Positions 1 to 6,469 of a stretch of 13,948 nucleotides of DNA are shown piece by piece. The position numbers were made by a program, and so were the translations under genes. The stretch is from Paracoccaceae bacterium. GTDB lineage: Bacteria; Pseudomonadota; Alphaproteobacteria; Rhodobacterales; Rhodobacteraceae. The notes beneath the pieces were generated by a model. It made no database searches and had not been told where the DNA came from. It saw only the letters and a program-made list of their open reading frames with translations. Positions within the stretch are counted from its first letter, which is position 1, and the number at the start of each line of letters is the position of its first letter. The stretch spans positions 1-13,948 of the forward strand of contig JALORM010000171.1 in assembly GCA_025458985.1 (NCBI GenBank), given 5' to 3'.

Positions 1-695
1 AGCTTGGAGAAGAACAGCCCGATCTCGGCCAGGATGCCGCCCGGCCCGGCCCAGAGCAGCGCCAGCGGCACCAGCCAGAGCGCCCCCCAGATCGCCACCG
101 TCCGCAGCGTGGCGGCGGCGGAGGCAGGGACCTGCGGCGCCGCGTCCGCGGCCGGCGGGGCAGGGGGCAGCAGGGCCGCCCCGGCCAGCGCCGCGGCCAG
201 CACGATCAGCGGAAAGGGCACGCCGATCGCGAAGATCGCGACGAAGGCCGCCGCCGCGATTGCCCAGGCGCCGGGGCCCTTCAGCGCGCGACGCGACACC
301 TTCACAAGCGCCTCGACAACGATCACCACGACCGCCGCCTGCACGCCGAGGAACAGCGCCTGCACCAGCGGCACCGCCCCGAACGCGGCATAGAGCGCCG
401 ACAGCGCCAGCACCACTGCCGCCCCGGGCAGCACGAAGAGCAGGCCCGCCAGAAGCCCCCCCGGCACGCCGCGCAGCTTCCAGCCCGCGTAGGTCGCAAG
501 CTGCATTGCCTCGGGGCCTGGCAGCAGCATGCAGAACGACAGCGCCGAGAGGAACTCGCGTTCCTCGAGCCAATCCCGCTCCTCGACCAGTTCGCGGTGC
601 ATCAACGCGATCTGCCCCGCTGGGCCGCCGAACGACAGGACGCCGATGCGGCCGAAGACGCGCCAGAGCGCGGCGTAGGAAATGGCCCGCGTCAT
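1..695 (-). CDS. chrA: Chromate transporter ChrA (CHR family), N-terminal part, runs off left edge
   Basis: Reading the minus strand from the ATG at 695 gives about 231 uninterrupted residues to the window edge. The start reads MTRAISYAALWRVFGRIG, followed by the CHR-family hallmark SFGGPAGQIALMHRELV, then ERDWLEEREFLSAL and the core motif CMLLPGPEAMQLATYAGW. Several hydrophobic segments follow (for example GGLLAGLLFVLPGAAVVLAL). The last visible residues, EIGLFFSK, match the start of the second half of two-domain CHR proteins (about 400 residues), so roughly 170 residues lie outside. The family comprises inner-membrane transporters that export chromate and confer resistance; some members may handle sulfate or other anions, so the substrate is inferred. 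The frame stays open upstream of 695 to a stop at 738-740, without a better start; no strong ribosome-binding site is visible. The gene lies downstream of, and in the same direction as, the broken GlxA-type gene. Confidence 0.88.
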   Translation of the reverse strand, partial: MTRAISYAALWRVFGRIGVLSFGGPAGQIALMHRELVEERDWLEEREFLSALSFCMLLPGPEAMQLATYAGWKLRGVPGGLLAGLLFVLPGAAVVLALSALYAAFGAVPLVQALFLGVQAAVVVIVVEALVKVSRRALKGPGAWAIAAAAFVAIFAIGVPFPLIVLAAALAGAALLPPAPPAADAAPQVPASAAATLRTVAIWGALWLVPLALLWAGPGGILAEIGLFFSK

Positions 696-958
696 CGGCG
701 CGAGCGGAGGAGCCTGCGCGAAGACGGGGCAGGGCGGTCAGTCGCAGGTCCGGCGAAGGCCATTCCGGGGCACCCGTGTCGAAGATCGGGATGCGACCTT
801 TGGGCCGGAGCCTCACGGGGCGGTCGCGTCGTCCCCACACGGGCAGGATAGCCGGGCATGGGCGTCGGAGCAATCGGGCCTCCGAGTCCGAAGCGCATCG
901 GGCCTCTCCGCGCCGAAGGCGGCATGACCGGACCGGAGGAAGGACAGTGCAGGCCGCT

Positions 959-1905
959 TCAGATCGAGAGCCTGACCCCCTGCGCGCCACGCTCGCGATA
1001 GGGGGTGGTCTTGTAGTGTGCGCGGTAGCACTTCGAGAAATGCGAGGGCGAGGCGAAGCCGCAGGCCAGCGCCACGTTGATCACGCTCATGTCGGTCTGC
1101 ATCAGGAGGTTGCGCGCCACAGCCGTTCCAACTGGCGCGTCGACATGCCGACGTCCTCCGCCAGGATCGCCGGGCTGATCGGTTCCTCCAGGTTCTGCTC
1201 CATCATCTGGATGACCTGGGAAAGCTTGGGGTGCCGCACGCCGATGCGCGTGGGGATCGACAGGCGCGGCGTGTCCTGGTCGGTGCGGATCGAGGAATAG
1301 ATCAGCTGGTCGGCGACCGTGCCGGCCAGTTCCTCACCGTGGTCGGTCGCGATGATCTTCAGCATCAGGTCGATCGACGAGGTGCCGCCCGCGGTGGTCC
1401 AGCGGTTGCCGTCCATCACGAAGACCGACTTCGTCAGCGTGACGGCCTCGAACTCCTCGGCGAAGCTGTCCTGGTTTTCCCAGTGGATCGTGGCCTTCTT
1501 GCCGTCGAGCAGCCCGGCCGCGGCAAGCGAATGCGATGCCGTGCAGAGCCCGCCGATGGTGGTGCCGCGCCGGGCCTCGCGTCTGAGCCAGTTCACCAGG
1601 CGCCGGGTCGTGGCCTTCTGCACGTCGATCCCGCCGCAGAGCAGGATGACATCCTCGCGGCCGATCTCGTCGAGCCCGATGTCGAGCTTGAAGGCGGTTC
1701 CGTTCGAGCAGACCGCCGTCTCGCCGTTTTCGCCCGCAAGCTGCCAGGTGTAGAGCGTCTTGCCCGCCATGCGGTTGGCGATGCGCAGGCATTCGATCGA
1801 GCAGGCGAAGCAGAGCATCGTGAACTGGTCAAGCAGCACGAAGACGTAGTTGCGCGCCTTGGCCCGCGGATCCCTGAGCGCGACCCTGATTTCCTGCTGA
1901 AGCAT
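959..1905 (-). pseudogene. GlxA-family (DJ-1/PfpI + AraC HTH) transcriptional regulator, disrupted by deletion and frameshift
   Basis: The start is ATG at 1905 (MLQQEIRVAL), preceded by GGGAGGAG about 10 nt upstream; a longer frame back to 2190 would run into the divergent DAHP synthase gene. Residues 18-205 form a class-I glutamine-amidotransferase-like (DJ-1/PfpI) ligand domain with the nucleophile-elbow sequence GGLCTASHSL (Cys121). Residues about 225-264 begin an AraC-type HTH (ILAEDVGMSTRQLERLWR). The frame then reads ATS and stops at 1102-1104. The remainder of the HTH domain (ARNLLMQTDMSVINVALACG, then FASPSHFSKCYRAHY) lies in another minus frame ending with TGA at 959-961. Compared with family members, about 18 residues are missing between LWR and ARNLL, which fits loss of about 58 nt with GCGC microhomology at 1112-1118. 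As written, the DNA-binding domain is destroyed. GlxA regulators often control amine or amino-acid catabolism; the target here is unknown. Confidence 0.85.
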
Positions 1906-1958
1906 GCCGGGCAGCTCCTCCCTGGGCCGCCGCCTCAAGCGAAAACAGGATTCGCGGG

Positions 1959-2000
1959 CGCATTCAAGTGCAATGCGTCGAAAAGCGACCGGATCGGTCG
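1959..2000. promoter_or_regulatory. Two dyad symmetries in the glxA-like/DAHP synthase divergent region
   Basis: Two inverted repeats lie close together in the 206-bp divergent gap. One is CGCATT-N7-AATGCG at 1959-1977. The other is CGACCG-GAT-CGGTCG at 1986-2000, with perfect 6-bp arms. They are about 55-95 bp upstream of the glxA-like start and 33-74 bp upstream of the DAHP synthase -35 element, a place where operators are common. The binding protein cannot be named; autoregulation by the adjacent AraC-type regulator is one guess. Confidence 0.3.
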
Positions 2001-2032
2001 GAAACAGGCACCCCCGACCCGCGCAGGGAGGT

Positions 2033-2061
2033 TTGCAAGCCCCGCCCCGCGGCCCTATAAG
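2033..2061 (+). promoter_or_regulatory. Sigma70-like promoter of the DAHP synthase gene
   Basis: TTGCAA at 2033-2038 and TATAAG at 2056-2061 are separated by 17 bp, a strong match to housekeeping promoter architecture in otherwise very GC-rich DNA. The expected transcript start near 2067 leaves a leader of about 45 nt. The leader contains a possible small hairpin of CCCC and GGGG tracts just upstream of the ribosome-binding site. Confidence 0.6.
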
Positions 2062-2111
2062 CGCCCGGTCGGACGCCCCTGCGCCTGGGGGCACGCATGA
2101 GGAGAGGCGCC

Positions 2112-3488
2112 ATGAGCATGGGCTGGAACAAGACGGGCTGGCGGTCGAGGCCGCGGGTCCAGATGCCGGACTACACCGATGCCGCCGCACTGGCGGCGGT
2201 CGAGGCGCGACTGGCCAAATATCCGCCTCTCGTCTTTGCCGGCGAGGCGCGGCGGCTGAAGCGCGCGCTCGGCCAGGCGTCCGAGGGCAAGGCCTTCCTG
2301 CTGCAGGGCGGCGACTGCGCCGAAAGCTTCGGCGAGTTCTCGGCCGACCTGATCCGCGACACCTTCAAGGTGATGCTGCAGATGGCCGTGGTCCTGACCT
2401 TCGGTGCCAAGGTGCCGGTGGTGAAGGTGGGCCGCATGGCCGGCCAGTTCGCCAAGCCGCGCTCGGCCCCGACCGAGACGATGGCCGGGGTGGAACTGCC
2501 CGCCTATCGCGGCGATATCATCAATGGGTTCGACTTCACGCCCGAGGCGCGCATTCCCGACCCGGCGCGGATGCTGCAGGCCTACACTCAGGCCGCCGCC
2601 ACGCTGAACCTGCTGCGCGCCTTCTCGACCGGCGGCTTCGCCGACATCCACCGCGTCCATGCCTGGACGCTCGGCTTCGCCGAGGGCGAGAAGGCCGAGC
2701 GCTACAAGGCGATGTCCGAACGCATCTCGGACGCGCTCGACTTCATGACCGCCGCCGGCATCAACGGCGAGACGGCGCATTCGCTGTCGACGGTGGACTT
2801 CTACACCAGCCACGAGGCGCTGCTTCTGGAGTACGAGGAGGCGCTCTGCCGGATCGATTCCACGACCGGCCTGCCGGTCGCCGGGTCGGGGCACATGCTG
2901 TGGATCGGCGACCGGACCCGGCAGCCCGACGGCGCGCATGTCGAGTTCTGCCGCGGCGTGCAGAACCCGATCGGGCTGAAATGCGGCCCCTCGCTGACCA
3001 CCGACGACCTGAAGGTGCTTGTGCGCAAGCTCAACCCCGAGAACGAGGCCGGCCGTCTGACGCTGATCGCCCGCTTCGGGGCGGGCAAGGTCGGCGACCA
3101 CCTGCCGCGTCTGATCCGGGCGGTCGAGGAGGAAGGCGCGAAGGTGCTCTGGTGCTGCGACCCGATGCACGGCAACACGATCAAGTCGGCCTCGGGCTAC
3201 AAGACCCGTCCCTTCGAAAGCGTGCTGCGCGAGGTGCGCGAGTTCTTCGACGTGCACAACGCCGAGGGCACGGTGCCGGGCGGCGTGCATTTCGAGATGA
3301 CCGGCAAGGACGTGACCGAATGCACCGGCGGCGTCCGCGCGGTCAGCGAGGAGGACCTCAGCGACCGCTACCACACCGCCTGCGACCCGCGCCTGAACGC
3401 AAGCCAGGCGCTGGAACTGGCGTTCCTCGTGGCCGAAGAGATCTCGGAGCGGCGCGCCAACGGCCAGGCGAGGGCGGCCGAGGGCTGA
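2112..3488 (+). CDS. aroG: Class II 3-deoxy-7-phosphoheptulonate (DAHP) synthase
   Basis: This 458-residue protein condenses phosphoenolpyruvate and erythrose 4-phosphate to DAHP, the first step of the shikimate pathway, in the cytoplasm. It is a full-length class II (plant/Mycobacterium type) enzyme. The metal ligands known for the family can be placed at Cys69 (LLQGGDCAESF), His353 (CDPMHGNT), Glu395 (HFEMTGKDVTECTGG) and Asp425 (YHTACDPRLN). Other signatures are KPRSAPTET, FSTGGFADIHRVHAWT and FCRGVQNPIGLKCGPS. ATG 2112 was chosen because AGGAGAGG lies just upstream (2100-2107) and the protein then begins MSMGWNKTGW as in relatives; ATG 2097 and ATG 2118 are alternatives. It appears to be monocistronic with its own promoter, divergent from the glxA-like gene. 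No lesion is visible. The symbol follows the family name used in mycobacteria. Confidence 0.95.
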   Translation: MSMGWNKTGWRSRPRVQMPDYTDAAALAAVEARLAKYPPLVFAGEARRLKRALGQASEGKAFLLQGGDCAESFGEFSADLIRDTFKVMLQMAVVLTFGAKVPVVKVGRMAGQFAKPRSAPTETMAGVELPAYRGDIINGFDFTPEARIPDPARMLQAYTQAAATLNLLRAFSTGGFADIHRVHAWTLGFAEGEKAERYKAMSERISDALDFMTAAGINGETAHSLSTVDFYTSHEALLLEYEEALCRIDSTTGLPVAGSGHMLWIGDRTRQPDGAHVEFCRGVQNPIGLKCGPSLTTDDLKVLVRKLNPENEAGRLTLIARFGAGKVGDHLPRLIRAVEEEGAKVLWCCDPMHGNTIKSASGYKTRPFESVLREVREFFDVHNAEGTVPGGVHFEMTGKDVTECTGGVRAVSEEDLSDRYHTACDPRLNASQALELAFLVAEEISERRANGQARAAEG

Positions 3489-3496
3489 CGACCCGG

Positions 3497-3543
3497 GGCG
3501 CGGGGCCGGGGCCGCAGGCGCGGGGCCGGTCCCGGCGCGCCGG
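3497..3543. repeat. GC-rich direct repeat and palindrome between convergent genes
   Basis: The 126-bp gap between the DAHP synthase gene and the convergent PAS gene holds a 13-bp direct repeat, GGCGCGGGGCCGG, at 3497-3509 and 3517-3529. It is followed by a perfect 12-bp palindrome, CCGGCGCGCCGG, at 3532-3543. No U-tract follows, so a classical intrinsic terminator is not supported, although the structure could still slow or stop polymerase from both sides. Confidence 0.4.
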
Positions 3544-3614
3544 TCCGCGTGGATGGGCGGACCCTGCGCGGCCGGAGCGCCGTTTCCAACAAGGCCGCAG
3601 GACCCGCGCGCCGT

Positions 3615-4370
3615 TCAGTCCGAAGAATGCACCAGACGCAGTGCGCCGCGGCGCAGGCCCTCGGCGGTGCCCGTCGTCGCCGTGTCGGCGGGAGGCGCTG
3701 CCGGCGCGGGGGCCGTACCGGCCGCGCCGCCTGTCCAGGGCGTGGGCGCCTCGGCGAAGCCGGTCACGGGCGTCAGGGTTGCACCGGCGCTCGCGGCCGG
3801 CGCCGTCGGGATGGTGCAGGTGGTCACCTGCGCCGCGGCCAGGCGGAACCGGCGCGGCGGGCGGCCGATGCCGCCTTCGGCGGCGAACCCGCCCAGTACC
3901 CGCACCACACCACCCGCCTCGTCGCGCAGCGGCAGGAGGATCAGCCGGGCGGTCAGCGCGGGCCGCCCGAAGCCGGTCACCCCTTCGAGGGTCAGCATCA
4001 CCACCGCAGGCCCGGCAAAGGCGGCCTCGACATGTTCGGCCACCGCGTCGCGGGCGCAGGGATCGAAGAAGGCCGACAGGGGCATGCCGCGGACTTCCAT
4101 CCCCAGAAGCTCGTTGAGGTGCATGCCCGCAAGACGGATGCGTGCCGCGCCGGGGGCGATGCGCTCGGCCACGAAGGCGAACTCAAGCGCGCCCTCGATG
4201 CCGCGCGGGTCGATCATCGCCCGGGTCGGGAAGTCGCCGCCGGCACGCAGCCCTTCCCAGTAGGCGCGCAGCTGTGCCAGCGCCGGATGTTCGGCCACGG
4301 CTCCGCGCCGCTCGGACATGCTGATGACCTTTCCGCCGGTTCCCCGGCTTCCCGCGACCCACATCGCCAT
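3615..4370 (-). CDS. PAS domain-containing protein of the PAS_5 (PF07310) type
   Basis: The 251-residue protein begins MAMWVAGSRGTGGKVISM. The ATG at 4370 has GGGAG about 5 nt upstream; the ATG at 4319 would be an internal alternative. Residues about 25-175 match the alphaproteobacterial PAS_5 family: LRAYWEGLRAG, then DPRGIEGALEFAFVAERIAP, AGMHLNELLGMEVRGMPLSA and a LTLEGVTGFGRPALTARLIL strand region. Such proteins are usually stand-alone PAS domains with no output domain, presumed to bind a small ligand or a protein partner. The C-terminal 70 or so residues (after RRFRLAAAQ) are rich in Ala, Pro, Thr and Gly, apparently disordered. No membrane segment is seen. It is divergent from yicC, and the shared upstream region carries TTAACCAT half-sites like those of CtrA. 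The exact role is unknown. Confidence 0.8.
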   Translation of the reverse strand: MAMWVAGSRGTGGKVISMSERRGAVAEHPALAQLRAYWEGLRAGGDFPTRAMIDPRGIEGALEFAFVAERIAPGAARIRLAGMHLNELLGMEVRGMPLSAFFDPCARDAVAEHVEAAFAGPAVVMLTLEGVTGFGRPALTARLILLPLRDEAGGVVRVLGGFAAEGGIGRPPRRFRLAAAQVTTCTIPTAPAASAGATLTPVTGFAEAPTPWTGGAAGTAPAPAAPPADTATTGTAEGLRRGALRLVHSSD

Positions 4371-4426
4371 GTCACTCCCGTCCGCTGGCGTTGACCGAGC
4401 AGCCCGCGTGCGGCGACTGGCATCTT

Positions 4427-4512
4427 GTTAACCATGCCCGCGGATTGCTTACCTGTCCGTTAACATGCCATAGACGGATCGAATTTGGGGGGTTTTGTTG
4501 ATCAATGGTTAA
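4427..4512. promoter_or_regulatory. CtrA-like half-sites in the PAS_5/yicC divergent promoter region
   Basis: TTAACCAT occurs on the plus strand at 4428-4435 and again on the minus strand at 4512-4505 (read as ATGGTTAA on plus). A GTTAAC palindrome lies between them at 4459-4464, and another includes the first site (4427-4432). TTAACCAT is the half-site of CtrA, the cell-cycle and motility regulator conserved in Rhodobacterales. The full TTAA-N7-TTAA arrangement is absent, so binding is a suggestion. TTGCTT at 4445-4450 is a possible -35 toward yicC, but no good -10 follows. Confidence 0.35.
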
Positions 4513-4514
4513 TC

Positions 4515-5272
4515 GTGCTTGAGTCGATGACGGGCTTTGCCGCCCGCACGGGCGAGGCTGCGGGACAGGCCTGGGCCTGGGAGGCGCGCAGCGTGAACGG
4601 CAAGGGGCTGGACCTGCGGCTGCGCCTGCCCGAGGGGATCGAGGGGCTCGAGGCGGCGGTGCGCGCCGAGGCGCAGGCGCGGTTCGCACGCGGCAACGTC
4701 ACCGTGGCGCTCCGGCTCGACCGCGCCGCCGAGGTCCTGGCGATGCGCGGGGTCCTCGATACTTCGGGCGCGAGCGCCGAAGATGACGGCGCGGCGCTCA
4801 AGGCCGCGCTTCTGGCCGATGCGGCAGCGCTTCTCGACGCGCTCAGGCACATGCGCCTGGCCGAGGGCAGGGCGCTGTACGAGATCCTGGCCGCGCAGCT
4901 TGCGCGGATCGAGTCGCTGGCCGCCCGCGCGGTCCCGCGCAGGCCGAGGCGCTGCGCGCCGCCCTGGCGCGGGTCACCGACGGCGCCGAGGCGGCCGATC
5001 CCGCGCGCGTCGCGCAGGAACTGGCCCTGATCGCCGTGAAGGCCGACGTCACCGAGGAGATCGACCGCCTGAAGGCCCATGTCGCCGCCGCCCGCGCGCT
5101 GCTGCAGGAGGGCGAGCCGGTGGGCCGGCGGCTCGACTTCCTGGCGCAGGAGTTCAACCGCGAGGCCAACACCCTGGCCTCGAAAGCCAATCACGCCGGT
5201 CTCACCCGCGTTGCGCTGGAGCTGAAGGCGGTGATCGACCAGATGCGCGAACAGGTTCAGAACGTCCAATGA
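4515..5272 (+). pseudogene. yicC: YicC-family endoribonuclease gene, with internal deletion and frameshift
   Basis: The N-terminal part reads VLESMTGFAARTG from a probable GTG at 4515 (TTG 4485 and ATG 4527 are alternatives; no clear ribosome-binding site), with WAWEARSVNGKGLDLRLRLP typical of YicC_N. The C-terminal part lies in another frame: AQAEALRAALARV from about 4950, then VKADVTEEIDRLKAHVAAA and the family end GRRLDFLAQEFNREANTLAS ... IDQMREQVQNVQ, stopping at 5272. The frame change falls near 4930-4950, where the first frame continues as unrelated Arg/Pro-rich sequence to a stop at 5030. A second, in-frame loss is likely near 4720-4735: LRLDRAAE joins directly to VLAMRGVLD, whereas E. 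coli YicC has about 37 residues between these points. The two parts total about 250 residues against roughly 290 in relatives. The family is a hexameric RNase linked to stationary phase and sRNA turnover. The stop overlaps the gmk start (ATGA). Confidence 0.85.
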
Positions 5273-5931
5273 CCGACGCACCGCGCCCCGACCAGGACCG
5301 CCGCCGCGGCCTTCTCGTCATCCTGTCGTCGCCTTCCGGGGCGGGCAAATCGACACTCGCCCGCCGGCTGATGGCCTGGGACCCCTCGATCCGCTTCTCG
5401 GTCTCGGCCACCACGCGCGCACCGCGCCCGGGCGAGGTGGAGGGGCGGGAGTACCATTTCCGCAGCCGGGCCGAATTCGAGGCAATGGTTGCGGCGGGCG
5501 AGATGCTGGAACATGCCGAAGTCTTCGGGAACCTCTACGGCAGCCCGCGGGCGGCAGTGGAAGAGGCGATCCGCCAGGGTCAGGACACGCTGTTCGACAT
5601 CGACTGGCAGGGCGGTCAGCAGATCAAGCAGGCGATGCGCGACGACGTCGTGTCGATCTTCCTGCTGCCGCCGTCGATCGCGGCGCTGGAGGAGCGACTG
5701 CACACCCGCGCCCAGGACAGCGACGAGGTGATCCGCGGGCGGATGGCCAAGTCCGAGGCCGAGATCAGCCACTGGGCCGAGTACGATTATGTCCTCGTGA
5801 ACCGCGACCTCGACGAATGCGAGGAGGCGCTGCGCACCATCCTGCGCGCCGAGCGGCTGCGCCGCGCGCGGCAGCCCTGGCTCAACGCCTTCGTGCGCCA
5901 GCTGAACGCCGAGTTCGAGGGGCGCCGCTAG
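5269..5931 (+). CDS. gmk: Guanylate kinase
   Basis: The 220-residue cytoplasmic enzyme phosphorylates GMP to GDP with ATP and is essential for guanine nucleotide supply. The P-loop SPSGAGKST is at residues 21-29. GMP-binding elements follow: SVSATTRAPRPGEVEGREYH (44-63) and EHAEVFGNLYGSP (81-93). The strand FDIDWQGGQQIKQ lies at 109-121 and the lid region has RMAKSEAEISHWAEYDYVLV. Length is normal for the family and no lesion is visible. ATG 5269 overlaps the yicC stop (ATGA), indicating translational coupling; yicC-gmk adjacency is widespread in bacteria. The TAG stop at 5929-5931 lies in a CTAG palindrome that also provides the stop of the convergent small gene. Confidence 0.95.
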   Translation: MTDAPRPDQDRRRGLLVILSSPSGAGKSTLARRLMAWDPSIRFSVSATTRAPRPGEVEGREYHFRSRAEFEAMVAAGEMLEHAEVFGNLYGSPRAAVEEAIRQGQDTLFDIDWQGGQQIKQAMRDDVVSIFLLPPSIAALEERLHTRAQDSDEVIRGRMAKSEAEISHWAEYDYVLVNRDLDECEEALRTILRAERLRRARQPWLNAFVRQLNAEFEGRR

Positions 5932-6266
5932 CGCACCTCGCGCAGGACCAGGCCAGGGTTGGGCAGCGGCTGGTCGGTCAGAACCCGGTAGGCGCCCGCG
6001 AAGCGCAGTTGCCAGAGCTTCTGGCCAAGGTCGATGATGTCAAAACCCGGGGTCAGAATCGGAGAGACGACGAAATGCGGGTCGAAGGACTTGAGGAGGT
6101 CGGCATCGAGCGACGAGAAATCGACCACCCCGATGTCATCGCCGAAGCGGCCCTCGCTGATGTCCCGGCTTGTGCCGCGGCGTCCGGGAAGGTGGCTGAC
6201 AAAGAGCACCCGCGTCTCCGCGGCCCCGACGGTGCGTCCGGAACGAGGCGTGGGACCAGAGGCCAT
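5928..6266 (-). CDS. Small hypothetical protein resembling a degenerate response-regulator receiver domain
   Basis: The 112-residue reading starts at ATG 6266 (MASGPTPRSGRTVGAAETRV), with GGAGA about 9 nt upstream; a longer frame to 6389 starts without a supporting site and is Arg/Cys-rich. I do not recognise a named family. The pattern looks like an alpha/beta receiver-type fold: strand TRVLFVSH (18-25), strand IGVVDF (45-50), helix LDADLLKSF (53-61), then PHFVVSPILTPGFDIIDL (63-80), which lines up with the PDLVLLDLMLPGMDGLEL pattern of receivers. Pro69 occupies the phospho-Asp position. The C-terminal AYRVLTDQPLPNPGLVLREV fits the final strand, a KP-like turn (here QP) and the last helix, so one strand/helix unit appears to be missing. 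It is convergent with gmk, sharing CTAG 5928-5931, and divergent from phoR across about 200 bp. Function unknown; receiver similarity is inference. Confidence 0.6.
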   Translation of the reverse strand: MASGPTPRSGRTVGAAETRVLFVSHLPGRRGTSRDISEGRFGDDIGVVDFSSLDADLLKSFDPHFVVSPILTPGFDIIDLGQKLWQLRFAGAYRVLTDQPLPNPGLVLREVR

Positions 6267-6469
6267 CTTGAATCGTCTCCGGAATGGGACCGTGTAGGAC
6301 ATCGGACCAGGACACTGGAATCGGGATCTACAACACCTCGCGCAACGCCGCGGAACTCTCCAAGGAACCAAAAACTCTTGGCAGCACACTACCTATGCTT
6401 GTGCCGCTTCGGTAGCGCACACTGTATGCCGCAGCGACGGATTTTCAACCGCCTAAAAAGGGTTAACTG

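Noticed and set aside
696..958. Possible gene or terminator between the glxA-like gene and chrA
   Set aside because: The frames here are short and low complexity. Only small, imperfect repeats (ATCGGGCCTC twice, a CGCC/GGCG mini-hairpin) are visible.
260..1300. Plus-strand open frame opposite chrA and the glxA-like gene
   Set aside because: It is antisense to recognisable minus-strand genes and has the low-complexity Arg/Pro/Ala composition of a shadow frame.
1906..2190. Upstream extension of the glxA-like reading frame to 2190
   Set aside because: The 95 extra residues are not family-like and would overlap the promoter and start of the DAHP synthase gene; ATG 1905 has a strong ribosome-binding site.
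3489..3614. Intrinsic terminator after the DAHP synthase gene
   Set aside because: GC-rich palindromes and repeats are present but no T-run follows on either strand.
1904..4117. Long plus-strand open frame (737 codons) across the DAHP synthase gene and beyond
   Set aside because: It is in a different frame from the DAHP synthase, is dominated by Arg/Gly/Pro/Ala as expected of shifted GC-rich coding DNA, and matches no family.
6462..6467. GTTAAC just before the phoR start as a CtrA site
   Set aside because: It is a lone palindrome without the TTAACCAT half-site or a second TTAA at the right spacing; it may only be part of the translation start region.
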